Source of the DNA: CAVPMW01 sp963706515
GTDB taxonomy: Bacteria; Chloroflexota; Anaerolineae; Anaerolineales; UBA4823
DNA: 64,000 bases
Assembly: GCA_963706515.1 (NCBI GenBank)
Contig: CAVPMW010000020.1
Coordinates: 1-64,000, forward strand
Direction of reading: 5' to 3'
The notes beneath the pieces were generated by a model. That model did not search any database. It was not told the DNA's origin and saw nothing but the letters and a program-made list of their open reading frames with translations. Position 1 is the first letter of the stretch. The number at the start of each line of letters is the position of its first letter. The position numbers and the translations under genes are program-made. This document shows positions 26,196 to 35,106 of this stretch, one piece after another.

Positions 26196-28101
26196 ATGCC
26201 ATACGGATATACCGGAAAAATCCTGCACCTGGATTTGAATAACCAGACGCTGGAGATCGAGCAGCCGCCGGAAGCTTTTTACCGCAAGTACCTGGGCGGC
26301 AGCGCCATGGGTCTGTATTACATCTTGAAGGGAACCCCCAAAGGGGTGGACCCGCTCGCCCCGGAGAATGTGCTGACCCTGTTCACCTCGATCACCACCG
26401 GCACTCCGATCTCCGGGCAGAGCCGGCTGAATGCCAACGCAAAATCGCCGCTCACCGGAGCGATCGGCGACTCGCAGTCCGGCGGATTCTTCCCCGCCAT
26501 GCTGAAGTTTGCCGGCTTTGACGGTATCGTGATCAAAGGGCGCTCCAAAAATCCACTCTACCTGACCATTCTCCATGGAGAGACGGCACTCCACGACGCC
26601 TCCGACCTGATGGGCAAACCGACCGGCGAAGTGGACGCCCTGCTGCGCCAGGCGGTTGGAGAGGATAAAGCAGAAGTCCTGCAGATTGGACCGGCGGCTG
26701 AGAACGGAGTCCGCTTCTCGGGATTGGTGAGCATGGCAAACCGGCTCAATGGACGCACCGGCATGGGGTTGGTGATGGCCAGCAAGAATTTAAAGGCTAT
26801 CGTGGTGTACGGGCGGCAGGTCCCTGAAGTTGCCGACCCCCAGGCGCTGGCTGCGCTCAATAAATCCGGCCCAAAAATGATGCCGGATAACCCGGATGTG
26901 GACGGGCTGGGCAAATACGGCACGGCAAGCGTGGTCCTGCCGCAGAATATGATGGGAACACTGCCCGCCTATAACTACAATGCGGGCCAGTACGCCGACG
27001 CCGAAGCGATCAGCGGCGAGCGGATGTCTGAGACGGTGCTCAAAAAGAGGGATACGTGCTACGCCTGTGTGGTCCGCTGCAAACGCGTCGTTGAGATCAC
27101 CGAAGGACCGTACCGGGTAGACCCATTGTACGGCGGACCCGAGTACGAGACGCTGGCGACGTTTGGCTCGTACTGTGGGATCAATGACCTGGAGGCGATC
27201 TCTTACGCCAACCAGATCTGCAATATGTACGGCGTGGATACGATCTCTGCCGGGGCGACGATCGCTTTTGCCATGGAGTGCTTCGAAAAGGGCCTCATCG
27301 GCTTGAAAGAGACCGGCGGGATCGAATTGCATTACGGTAATGCCAAAGCCATGCTCGCAGCCCTGCGAGCAGATCGTCAGCAACAGCGGCGTCCTGGGAA
27401 AGGTGCTTGCACAGGGCTCTGAGCGAGCGGCAGAGGTCTGGGGACCCGCTTCTAAGGAGCTGCTGATCACGGTCAAGGGTCAGGAAGCGCCGGCGCACAT
27501 GCCCCAGGCGAAGAAATCTCTGGCAGTGATCTATGCAGTCAACCCCTTCGGCGCCGACCACCAGTCCAGCGAGCACGACCCGATGTACGAGGAAGGCACC
27601 GCCCCGCTCTACCTGGAGCGGCTGGCGCAGCTCGACCTGAAAGACCCCCCGCCCTACAGCTCGCTGGGGACCGAGAAGGTGCGTTTTGCCGCCTACTCGC
27701 AGGTGTTCTACAGCCTGCTGGATACCCTGGAGCTGTGCCAGTTTGTGTGGGGTCCGGCCTGGACGCTCTATGGTCCGCGGGAAACCGTCGCCCTGGTAAA
27801 TGCCGTAACCGGCTGGGATGTTAGCCTATACGAATTAATGAAGGGCGGACAGCGCCGCTTGAACCTGCTGCGCGCCTTCAACGCCCGCGAAGGCTTCGAC
27901 CGCAAGCAGGATAAACTGCCCAAAAAATTCTTCAAACCGCTCGGCGGTGAAGGCCCCACCGGCGGAGTGGCGCTCGACCCGGCTGAAGTTGAAACCGCCC
28001 TCGACACGTACTATCAGCTCATGGGCTGGACACCGGACGGCTTGCCCACCCGCACCTCCCTGGCAGACGTGGGCGTCGAGTGGGTAGCAGAAGTTATCTA
28101 G
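26196..28101 (+). CDS. Tungsten-type aldehyde:ferredoxin oxidoreductase (one frameshift)
   Basis: About 635 residues, CGGAGG before ATG 26196. The N-terminal domain (YTGKILHLDLNNQTLEIE, LGGSAMGLYY) and the pterin-binding GTPISGQSRLNANAKSP stretch are typical of the AOR family. The Fe-S Cys are in DTCYACVVRCKR and, after the shift, TLELCQF. The break is near 27366, where one missing base in CTGCGAGCAG separates KAMLAAL from EQIVSNSGVLGKVL; the two halves join without loss. AOR enzymes oxidise aldehydes to acids with ferredoxin as acceptor, using a tungsto-bispterin cofactor. The aldehyde is probably the product of the aminotransferase upstream (inference from operon). Confidence 0.9.
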
Positions 28102-28586
28102 CGGATGTAATAACAAAATATGCGGGCGCATATGCGCCCGCATATTTTGTAATATCGATCAGGCTGGCTGCGCTTGAGGCTTTGGCAGCAGAGCCGAGCT
28201 GGCTGAGTTGTGCAAACCGGTCGGGTGAGCCCCAGTGCTCAACAATTTTTCCATCCTTGTAGCGGACCTCGTCGAACACCGCCACCTCGATCGAACGCCC
28301 GGTCGGAGGACCCATGAAGCTGCCCAGGTTAGTGCCACGCGCAGTCATGCGCACCCACTCTTTCTCGCCGTCGGAGATTGTGTCCTCGATGGTCAGGTGG
28401 AAATCCGGGAAGGCTTTGCGCAAATATTCGATATCCCCAATCAGCCCTTGGATCGTCGTGTGCAGTCCGAACTGGTGCTCAACATAATTGGGATCGAACG
28501 CTTCTTCCAGCACCTGGTATTTCCCCTGGTTGAAGGCTTCTTCGATCACACGGCGCAACATGGTTTGGTTCAGTTTGTCCAGACAT
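28094..28586 (-). CDS. SnoaL-like / NTF2-fold protein (frameshifted)
   Basis: About 163 residues. ATG 28586 follows AGGAAGGAG, and the first codons read MSGQTEPN. The body (MLRRVIEEAFNQGKYQVLEE onwards) is in another frame, explained by one extra C in AAACCATG at about 28562. Conserved SnoaL-type segments are YLRKAFPDFHLTIEDTISDGE, RMTARGTN and FDEVRYKDGKIVEHWGSPD. The last 20 residues are read through the terminator palindrome (28113-28150) and overlap the end of the upstream oxidoreductase by eight bases, so the true C-terminus may be shorter. It is divergent from the TetR gene and is its likely target. Confidence 0.72.
28113..28150. terminator. Perfect 38-bp palindromic bidirectional terminator
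   Basis: The 38 bases are exactly self-complementary, with ACAAAATATGCGGGCGCA as one arm and its complement as the other. A-run and T-run flanks make it work in both directions between the convergent oxidoreductase and NTF2-like genes. Confidence 0.75.
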
Positions 28587-28622
28587 GAGAATCTCCTTCC
28601 TAACAATAATCCGATATATTAG

Positions 28623-28655
28623 ATACAGTATAACTGTATTGAATAATGATATAAT
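28623..28655. promoter_or_regulatory. TetR operator palindrome and -10 box
   Basis: ATACAGT-ATA-ACTGTAT (28623-28639) is a perfect 7-3-7 inverted repeat between the divergent NTF2-like and TetR genes. A TATAAT box for the TetR gene lies at 28650-28655, and a half-site AATACAG overlaps it. The geometry suits a TetR repressor controlling both directions. Confidence 0.6.
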
Positions 28656-28682
28656 ACAGCGAATGATAGGATCTGTCAAGAG

Positions 28683-29339
28683 GTGAAATCCACATCTCCC
28701 CCAGCCAAGCGCCGTTACGACTCCACTCACCGTCAGGTGCAAGCCCGCCAGACGCGTTTGGAGGTCATCCAGGCTGCCCGTAAGCTCTTCTTCGAGCACG
28801 GCTACAGCGGGACGTCCATTGAAGCCATCGCCCAGGAAGCCGGGGTAGCGGTCGAGACGGTGTATGCAATCTTCGGCAGCAAACGCCAGATCCTATTCAG
28901 CCTGGTGGACTATTCGCTCACCGGAGATGATTTGCCTGTTCCCCTTCTCAAGCGAGGGGAAATTCAGGAGACGTTGGCGGAATCCGAACCACACCGGTTG
29001 CTCGAGCGCTTTGCCCAGGGTATCTCCATCATAATGGGGCGCATGGCTCCAATTTTCACCCTTCTGAATGAGACCGCCCGCACCGACCTTGAGATCGCTG
29101 CCCGGCTCGACAACATGCTGGAAGAACGCGTGGGTGGGATGGCGCTGGTAGTCGATGCGTTAGTGCGCCTGCATGCCCTGCGCCAGGACCTAAGCCCAGA
29201 CCAGGCTGCCGAGACGGTATGGGCGCTCTCCAGCGCAGAAGTCTTCCACCTGCTCACCGTGGAGCGTGGCTGGGAACGCCAAAAATATGTAGAATGGCTC
29301 GCCGACGCATTACAGCGAGTGCTGCTGCGCCAAGATTAG
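28683..29339 (+). CDS. TetR family transcriptional regulator
   Basis: 218 residues from GTG 28683; no upstream in-frame start exists and no strong ribosome site is seen, so the start is tentative. The N-terminal helix-turn-helix (about residues 20-67) reads RLEVIQAARKLFFEHGYSGTSIEAIAQEAGVAVETVYAIFGSK, given here as its extent, with the recognition helix VAVETVYAIFG. The ligand/dimer domain is all-helical. It is divergently arranged with the NTF2-like gene across a palindromic operator, so it probably represses that gene and itself. The ligand is unknown. Confidence 0.9.
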   Translation: MKSTSPPAKRRYDSTHRQVQARQTRLEVIQAARKLFFEHGYSGTSIEAIAQEAGVAVETVYAIFGSKRQILFSLVDYSLTGDDLPVPLLKRGEIQETLAESEPHRLLERFAQGISIIMGRMAPIFTLLNETARTDLEIAARLDNMLEERVGGMALVVDALVRLHALRQDLSPDQAAETVWALSSAEVFHLLTVERGWERQKYVEWLADALQRVLLRQD

Positions 29340-29549
29340 TCTCAGCCTGCCATCCTATCGAGACGTTAATCAATTTTTGATCAATTCTATCGCACCATCT
29401 TTACACCATTCTGGTACTGGCGTTCAGATTTGAACGGATGTAAACTGAAAACATATGCCCTCACTCACACCCCGATTCACATCGCTTAATTCTGCTTCCT
29501 TTTGGTCACGCCCGACCAACCATTGAGCAAGCAATAGGAGCTAACCCTT

Positions 29550-30407
29550 ATGAAAACGACGAAAAAAGTATTTTCCATTGGAGCGGGAGTTGTACTGCTC
29601 GCGTTCGTGTTGATCCTGGCGTTCGCTGCGGCCGCGCCGGCCCTCTCCAAATCCACACTCCTGGCACTTTTAGCACCGACGAGCACACCCACACCGCCGC
29701 CCGGAGACCCTATCCCGCTCAAATCCATCGCAGGGCTTACTTCGCTCAACGCGACGGTCAAGCTAAACGTCAACGGGCTGATCAACGGCAAGCGCGCCCA
29801 GGGCGACCTGACCATCGATCTGACGACGAACGACCAGGGTAAAAGCAAGGCTACCGTGACGGGCGGGCTGCTCGGGCAGATTGCAGCCCAGGTCGGCGGC
29901 TCGATCGTAGGACTCTTCACGCCGTCCAGCGTGGACATCTATAAGACGCCACAGGGTGCATACATCGTCGTCAACAGCCTGATCCCCGTCTGCGTCAAGC
30001 CGGAAGTCAAAGCCACTGCATCCCTGGATGATATGAGCCCGCAGGGGCTGTTGGGCATGCTGACCAGCAGCGAAGCCGCCCGCGGCAAGCTGGTCGGCGA
30101 TGAGACGCTGAATGGTACGCCGGTCAAGCATTACGTAATCAACGGCGCTGCTTTTCTCGCCGCGGCAAAAAAGAGCAGCGATCCGAAGCTGAAAGCTTTT
30201 GGCGATGCGCTGTGGTCGGCAGGCGACGCTGACCTGTACGTCGACGCCAAGGGCGGCTACCCGGTTGCCTTCAGCGGCAGCTACAGCGGCGCTTACGAGC
30301 CGCTAAAGTTCGAAGGTGATTTCAGTGTGCAGATCGAGCTGACCGGGATCAACACCAACACCCCGGTAAATTTGCCGGCATCGTGCAACAGGCCGATCAC
30401 GCCGTAA
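29550..30407 (+). CDS. Secreted LppX/LolA-like lipid-binding type protein
   Basis: 285 residues with AGGAG before ATG 29550. An N-terminal membrane or signal segment (VFSIGAGVVLLAFVLILAFAAAA) has no lipobox Cys. A Thr/Pro linker (TSTPTPPPGDP) leads to a beta-rich domain with alternating strands (LNATVKLNVNGLINGKRAQGDLTI, VDIYKTPQGAYIVVNS in part). DETLNGTPVKHYVI is typical of LolA/LppX-type half-barrels. Such proteins carry lipids or act as outer-surface sensors, and no residue proves either. It stands alone, followed by repeats and a strong terminator. Confidence 0.6.
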   Translation: MKTTKKVFSIGAGVVLLAFVLILAFAAAAPALSKSTLLALLAPTSTPTPPPGDPIPLKSIAGLTSLNATVKLNVNGLINGKRAQGDLTIDLTTNDQGKSKATVTGGLLGQIAAQVGGSIVGLFTPSSVDIYKTPQGAYIVVNSLIPVCVKPEVKATASLDDMSPQGLLGMLTSSEAARGKLVGDETLNGTPVKHYVINGAAFLAAAKKSSDPKLKAFGDALWSAGDADLYVDAKGGYPVAFSGSYSGAYEPLKFEGDFSVQIELTGINTNTPVNLPASCNRPITP

Positions 30408-30525
30408 AATTTGCGGTTGGTACACGTAGGGGCAGGTCTCAGTAGGGGCAGGTCTCAGACCTGCCCCTACCTGCCCAAAATGGCGGTTATGGAAAGCCGC
30501 CCTACACCTACCCCACACAACAACG

Positions 30526-30565
30526 CCGGATGGCGGGAACATCCCGCCATCCGGGTTTTTGTTCG
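30526..30565 (+). terminator. Strong intrinsic terminator
   Basis: A 13-bp perfect stem CCGGATGGCGGGA / TCCCGCCATCCGG with a 3-base loop, followed by GTTTTTGTTC. It ends transcription from the LppX-like gene. Confidence 0.8.
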
Positions 30566-30583
30566 TGGTTCATCCTTTATCTC

Positions 30584-30640
30584 AGGAAATGACCTCGCCG
30601 AGCGCCTTTGAGAATATCCCCAGCGACTGGCTGGATCGCA
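30584..30640 (-). pseudogene. Remnant of an aminotransferase C-terminus
   Basis: Read on the minus strand this piece encodes QSLGIFSKALGEVIS followed by a stop. That is the same terminal sequence, with a few base changes, as the class III aminotransferase ending at 32052. Only about 55-60 bases are recognisable. It is either a relic of a second copy or a duplicated 3' end left by recombination. Confidence 0.6.
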
Positions 30641-30732
30641 ACGAAAATCATTCACCCCCTCTTATAGTAAAACCTTGCAGACCCCTGGTGAGTAATATAG
30701 TTGGAGAAGGTCATTAAAAGTAGATTATTGAT

Positions 30733-31900
30733 ATGAAGCGCTGGTCTGGCTGCCTGTCTTATGCAATTCTGGCTGCGGCTGTGCCTGTCCTGGCAGCCTG
30801 CTCGCCTTCCGGCTCCACGCTTGCTACGATAACACCTACAGCTCAAGAGATTATCGTAAGCCCACCTCCAGCAACTGCCACACTGGGGCTGCCTGAGACC
30901 AAGACACCTGCCAGAGCTGTCGCCAGCCCAGTTCCACCATCTGTCACACTGGGGCCGCCTGGGACCGAGACACCTGCCAAAGCTATCTCCAGTCCGCCCC
31001 CGTCTTGCGCCGAAGCCGACCTGGTCTACAGCCCCTCGATGCAACGCATGCTGTTAGTCAACTGTTTTTCCCAGCCCGGCCTCTGAAAGTAAGCCCAACA
31101 CGATCTGGAGCTGGGATGGGGTTGCCTGGACCAGGGAAGATGACCATGGACCCGAAGGTCAGGTCGTAACCAGCGCCGCCTACGATGCTCAACGCGATTC
31201 CTTGGTGCAGTATGGCGGCCAGCCGCTCACCTCGTTGAACTGTACACGGGAGACATGGGAATGGGATCGCCGGACGTGGACGAAAGTGGATACGAGCAGC
31301 CCAACCGCCTGCGATCATTTCAAGATGCTCTACGACTCTGACCGGCAGCTCGTCCTCCTGTTTGGGGGTCAGGACGAGGTAATGCGCCCGGTCGCCGAGA
31401 CCTGGTCCTTCAACGGAGATGCCTGGCAGGAGGACGAGGTTTCAGGACCCGAAAGCCGGGCTCATTTTGGGTTTGTCTATGACCCACTGCACAAGCAGGC
31501 TTTGCTCTACGGCGGGTTGGGCTATGCCGGCAGCTTGCTGGGCGATTTCTGGCTCCTCCGAGACGGTAAATGGCAGCAGGTGAACCTCACTGACCCAGGG
31601 ATGCGTTCTCACTTTGGCATGGCGTTCGATGAAGACCCCGGTGTGCTGGTTATCTTTGGGGGAGCGACAAACAGCTCGACATACTCTTCCCTGAATTCAG
31701 ACACCTGGGCATTGGATAATGGCGCCTGGTCGCTGGTCTCCCAAACTGGTCCTTCGCCTCGCGGCTCTCCCGCCATGGGTTACGACCCCGAGCGCGATCG
31801 AATTGTCCTGTACGGCGGTTTTGCCCCGGATCAGCAAGAATTGTCCGACACCTGGGAATGGGACGGAAAAGCCTGGACCTGCCTGGCAAACTGCAACTGA
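30733..31900 (+). CDS. Kelch-repeat lipoprotein (one frameshift)
   Basis: About 389 residues from ATG 30733. The lipobox is VLAAC (about residue 18-23). The tether (about 30-95) contains two near-identical 22-residue units, SPPPATATLGLPETKTPARA and SPVPPSVTLGPPGTETPAKA. The frame breaks near 31075 (after VNCFSQPG) and continues as SKPNTIWSWDGVAWTRE. Kelch-type blades follow with repeated phrases LVLLFGGQDE, ALLYGGLGYAG, LVIFGGATNS, IVLYGGFAPDQ and ETW-SFNG, DTWEWDGKAW. The product is a surface-anchored six-bladed-type propeller of unknown ligand. The join is clean, so one base is probably wrong. Confidence 0.75.
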
Positions 31901-32051
31901 ACTAATGCCCCACTTGTATTCGAACCATGCATAGAACTTTACGAGGCCAGCGTTGACTTTTGCTCGCTCAAGTTGTTCAGCCTGATAGGCTTCTGTTTTT
32001 GCAGCTTGCTTATTCTATATATTATTTATCTGTCCTGCCAACCCCATATTA

Positions 32052-33330
32052 TCAGGATATGACCTCTCCCAGCGCCTTAGAGAATATCCCCAGCGCCTGA
32101 CTGATCTGCGCTTCGCTGACCACGAGCGGCGGGATCCAGCGGACGGTGTTGTCCCAGGGTCCGCAGCTCAGCAGCATCAGCCCATCCTCCAGGCAGGCAT
32201 GGATCACTGCCTTGGCGGTGGTTTTATCCGGCTTGCCCTCCGCGGTGCGGAACTCACTCCCGATCATCAAGCCCAACCCGCGCACGTCGCCGATATTGGG
32301 ATATTCCTCCTGCAGGTGGCGCAAGCCGGTCATGAGCTGCACCCCGCGGAGCGCGCGCATTGCCCAGCAGATCTTCGTCACGGATCGCCTGGACGGTTGC
32401 TACCCCGGCCGCACAGGCAATGGCGTTGCCTCCGTATGTGCCGCCGTGCGAGCCAGGAGTCCATTTCTGCATCAGCTTGAGCGGCGCAACGACCCCGGAG
32501 AGGGGCATCCCGGAAGCCAGCCCTTTCGCCACGGTGACGATATCCGGGCGTAACGCCAAAATGCTCGAAGCCGAACCAGCGCCCGGTGCGGCCAAAACCC
32601 GCCTGGATCTCGTCCACGATCAGCAGGATGCCGTGCTCGTCGCAGCGCTGGCGCAGTCCCTGCATGAAGCTGGCAGGCGGAACGACGTACCCCCCTCACC
32701 CAGTACCAATTCGACCAGTAGGGCAGCCGTTTCGAACGGTGCGGTTTGAGTGGCAAACAGGTAATCCAGCTCTTCCAGGCACCAGCGGCTGGCTTCTTCC
32801 GCATCCCAGCCGTAGCGATAGGCGTAAGGGAACGGCGCCACAAAGACGCCCGCCATCAGCGGCTGGAAGCCGGCGCGGTAGATCGTTTTCGAGGTGGTCA
32901 GGGACATGGTGCCGACGGTGCGCCCGTGGAAGCTGCCCTGGAAAACGACGATATTCGGCCTCCCGGTCGCGGCGCGCGCCAGCTTCAGGGCGCCTTCAAT
33001 GGCTTCCGCGCCTGAGTTGCTGAAGAAATAGCCATCCAGCTCGGGCGGAAAGATGGTTATCAGCTCGCTGATCAGCTCGAGCATGGGCTCGTGCAGGACG
33101 ATGTTGACCTGCCCGTGGATGAGCTTGCCCGCCTGCTCGCGGATCGCGGCGACCACCCGCGGGTGGCAGTGACCGGTATTGGTCACCCCAATGCCGCAGG
33201 TGAAATCCAGATAGCTGCGACCGCTGCTGTCGTAGATCAAAGCGCCTTCCCCGCGCGCTGCCACGATCGGGGTGTAATGCGTCCACACTGGGGAGAGGTG
33301 GGCAATCACAGAATCAAGGGTATTATCCAT
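32052..33330 (-). CDS. Class III aminotransferase (several frameshifts)
   Basis: About 426 residues from ATG 33330 with AGAGG upstream (the ATG at 33348 is weaker). The N-terminal 220 residues are in one frame (VWTHYTPIVAARGEGALIY, TGHCHPRVVAAIREQ, FSNSGAEAIEGALKLARAATG). Frame breaks follow near 32660-32680, 32560 and 32360. The PLP Asp motif LLIVDEIQAGFGRTGRW and the Lys motif VTVAKGLASGMPLSG are both present, as is the closing VRGLGLMIGSEF. It resembles 4-aminobutyrate-type or acetylornithine-type aminotransferases. If the former, it could continue the pathway of the 21.4-28.1 kb block. Its last 50 bases are duplicated at 30584. Confidence 0.8.
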
Positions 33331-33489
33331 AGAGTCCTCTTTTTCCATTCTATTTCGAGAATTTAAAATTTACGTTGGTGAAATCCTGCTGGTAGTATAC
33401 AGGAGGAGATTTTATTGTCAATAGCGAGGCCGCGAAGTCGCTTGCTCTATTAATGCGCTGTATAATATTCTTAAAGTAAAGGAAACCGC

Positions 33490-33747
33490 ATGTCTAAGAT
33501 GATCCCGTCCGCCGAACGCATCCAACGCGCCCACGCCTTGATCCAGAAGGCGTATGACTTTCCCATCCCCATCCAGGGCGGCAAATACGACCTGTCTTAT
33601 ATCGCCCAGGTCAAGGATATCCTGCGCCAGGCGATCGACCTGGTCAAGTTTATTCCCGATACACCCACCGCCACCCCCGAAATGAAAGCTGAAGTCCAGA
33701 ATATCTACGAAGAGGCCAGGCAAGCGAACCAGAAGCTGCTGCACTGA
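33490..33747 (+). CDS. Small helical hypothetical protein
   Basis: 85 residues from ATG 33490 with AAAGGA eight bases upstream. It is all helix by appearance, mixed charge, no signal or membrane segment and no Cys. It starts MSKMIPSAERIQRAHALIQK and ends EARQANQKLLH. It could be a small adaptor or a four-helix-type protein. The family is not recognised. It is divergent from the aminotransferase and followed by repeats. The clean start site and coding-like composition support it being real. Confidence 0.6.
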   Translation: MSKMIPSAERIQRAHALIQKAYDFPIPIQGGKYDLSYIAQVKDILRQAIDLVKFIPDTPTATPEMKAEVQNIYEEARQANQKLLH

Positions 33748-33749
33748 AC

Positions 33750-33968
33750 GACATGTGGCTGCGCTTCGCAGGCGGGACTGAAACCGATCTGGGGAATTTC
33801 CTGGCGCAAGCTCCTGCTCAGCAACCTAGTGAGATTTGCCATCCCGTCCTAATCCTGTAGGGCAGGTTTCCATACCTGCCTGTAACGGCGGCTATGGAAA
33901 GCCGCCCTACATTTCGAATACAGCCATTTGTTGGCACGACTGACGTCGTTACTACGGACAAGCTCCCC
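33750..33968. repeat. Dispersed repeats, families A and B
   Basis: 33857-33913 is a well-formed family A unit: GTAGGGCAGGTTTCCATACC, then TGCCTGTAAC, then GGCGGCTATGGAAAGCCGCC and CTAC. 33930-33958 is a family B relative (GGCACGACTGACGTCGTTACTAC). No gene is seen. Confidence 0.7.
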
Positions 33969-34772
33969 TTATACCAGGCGCAGGCGGGCTGCCAGCACGG
34001 GGGGAATCTCGCTGAAGTTGTCCCAGGACACGGGGCGCTTTGCCGGCGTGCCTGGCGGGAAGGCTGGCTCTTCGAGCCGGTCGAGCACGAAGCCAGCCGA
34101 GAAGCAGGTATTGAGCAGGAGGCTCAGCGGGCGGTCGAAATAATAATGGGGGCGCGGCTGGCCGATGATCCCCACACCTTTGCCTGCGCTGGCAGTCAGA
34201 TAGCGGAAGACTTTCACCGCGTAGACCGTCTCCAGCGTGCCCTCGCGGTCGATCTCTTCGGCGATGCGCGACATCCCGGCGGAATTAAAGCAGGGGTGCG
34301 TGATGGTGAATACGAAACGACCGCCGGGTTTGAGGAGAATTGGCAGCGTTTCCAGCAAGGGGGCGATATCCGCCATGTCCATCAGGGCCATATTGCACAC
34401 CGCCGAGTCGAAGCGCTTTTCGCCCAAAGAGAGCAGCGCCTGGCGGTCGGTGGCGTCCAGCTCCTGGTATTCTATCCATTCTGCCCAATCGACTGAGCGC
34501 TGGCGGGCGCGCTCGAGGAATGGCCGGCTGAAATCGGTCGCCAGGACGTGGACCCCCTGGGCTGCCAGGCGGCGGGTAAAGTTGCCGTTCCCGCAGGCGA
34601 TCTCCAATACCAGCTGGCCCGGCTCCGCCTGGAGCAGGCGCTCCGCCGCAGGATAGACGAGCTGCAAGGCAAAGGCATTGCCTTCGCCCATATATTCGTC
34701 CCAGTAGGGAGCGTTCTCCTGCCAGATCTCACGGGCTTCGTCGTTCAGGTTCAGCCAATCGTTCTCGTCCAC
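33969..34772 (-). CDS. Class I SAM-dependent methyltransferase
   Basis: 267 residues from GTG 34772, with GAGGTGG directly upstream. The SAM-binding motif I is LVLEIACGNGNFTRRLA (about residues 54-70), followed by VLATDFSRPFLERARQR (motif II) and FDSAVCNMALMDMADI, then LLKPGGRFVFTITHPCF. The C-terminal part (about 180-267) with HYYFDRPLSLLLNTCFSAGF is typical of ubiquinone/menaquinone- or small-molecule-type methyltransferases. The substrate is unknown. It is a single gene flanked by repeats and a long hairpin. Confidence 0.88.
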   Translation of the reverse strand: MDENDWLNLNDEAREIWQENAPYWDEYMGEGNAFALQLVYPAAERLLQAEPGQLVLEIACGNGNFTRRLAAQGVHVLATDFSRPFLERARQRSVDWAEWIEYQELDATDRQALLSLGEKRFDSAVCNMALMDMADIAPLLETLPILLKPGGRFVFTITHPCFNSAGMSRIAEEIDREGTLETVYAVKVFRYLTASAGKGVGIIGQPRPHYYFDRPLSLLLNTCFSAGFVLDRLEEPAFPPGTPAKRPVSWDNFSEIPPVLAARLRLV

Positions 34773-35106
34773 AAACCACCTCTTTTTTTGGGGTTAATCC
34801 TGCCCTGCCGGGCTTTCGCTGTTCCAACTGCGGGAAAGCCCTTAGAACCCGTCCGAAAATACGAGGGGTTCCGATTTGGGGTGTGTGCGGCTTCGCCGCA
34901 CACACCCCAAATCGGTTCTCCTATCCATTTTCGGATAGATATTTATATTATACGGGAATTAGCGAGGCCAAAGAAATAAGGGTTACCGAAAATTCGGCGA
35001 GGGGGTCGCTAAACTGAATTATTATTATAATTTTTATCTATATATTGCCGATTCGCGCTATAATATTTCGGTTGGACGGACCAGATGATCTATTAAGGAC
35101 TCAGGG
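34773..35106. other. Intergenic region with nested long hairpin
   Basis: An outer 9-bp inverted pair TCCGAAAAT (34852-34860) / ATTTTCGGA (34927-34935) encloses a perfect 21-bp stem with a 3-base loop at 34871-34915 (arm starts CCGATTTGGGGTGTG, loop TTC). The arrangement resembles the element at 38971-39081. The rest (34940-35106) is AT-rich leader of the solute-binding protein gene. Confidence 0.7.

Larger units (their letters stand above)
30408..30732. repeat. Intergenic region: repeat A, terminator and gene remnant
   Basis: 30420-30510 holds family A units (GTAGGGGCAGGTCTCAG twice, AGACCTGCCCCTAC, then GGCGGTTATGGAAAGCCGCC). 30526-30565 is a strong terminator. 30584-30640 is a fragment matching the end of the aminotransferase gene at 32052 (described separately). 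The remaining 90 bases show nothing. Confidence 0.65.
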
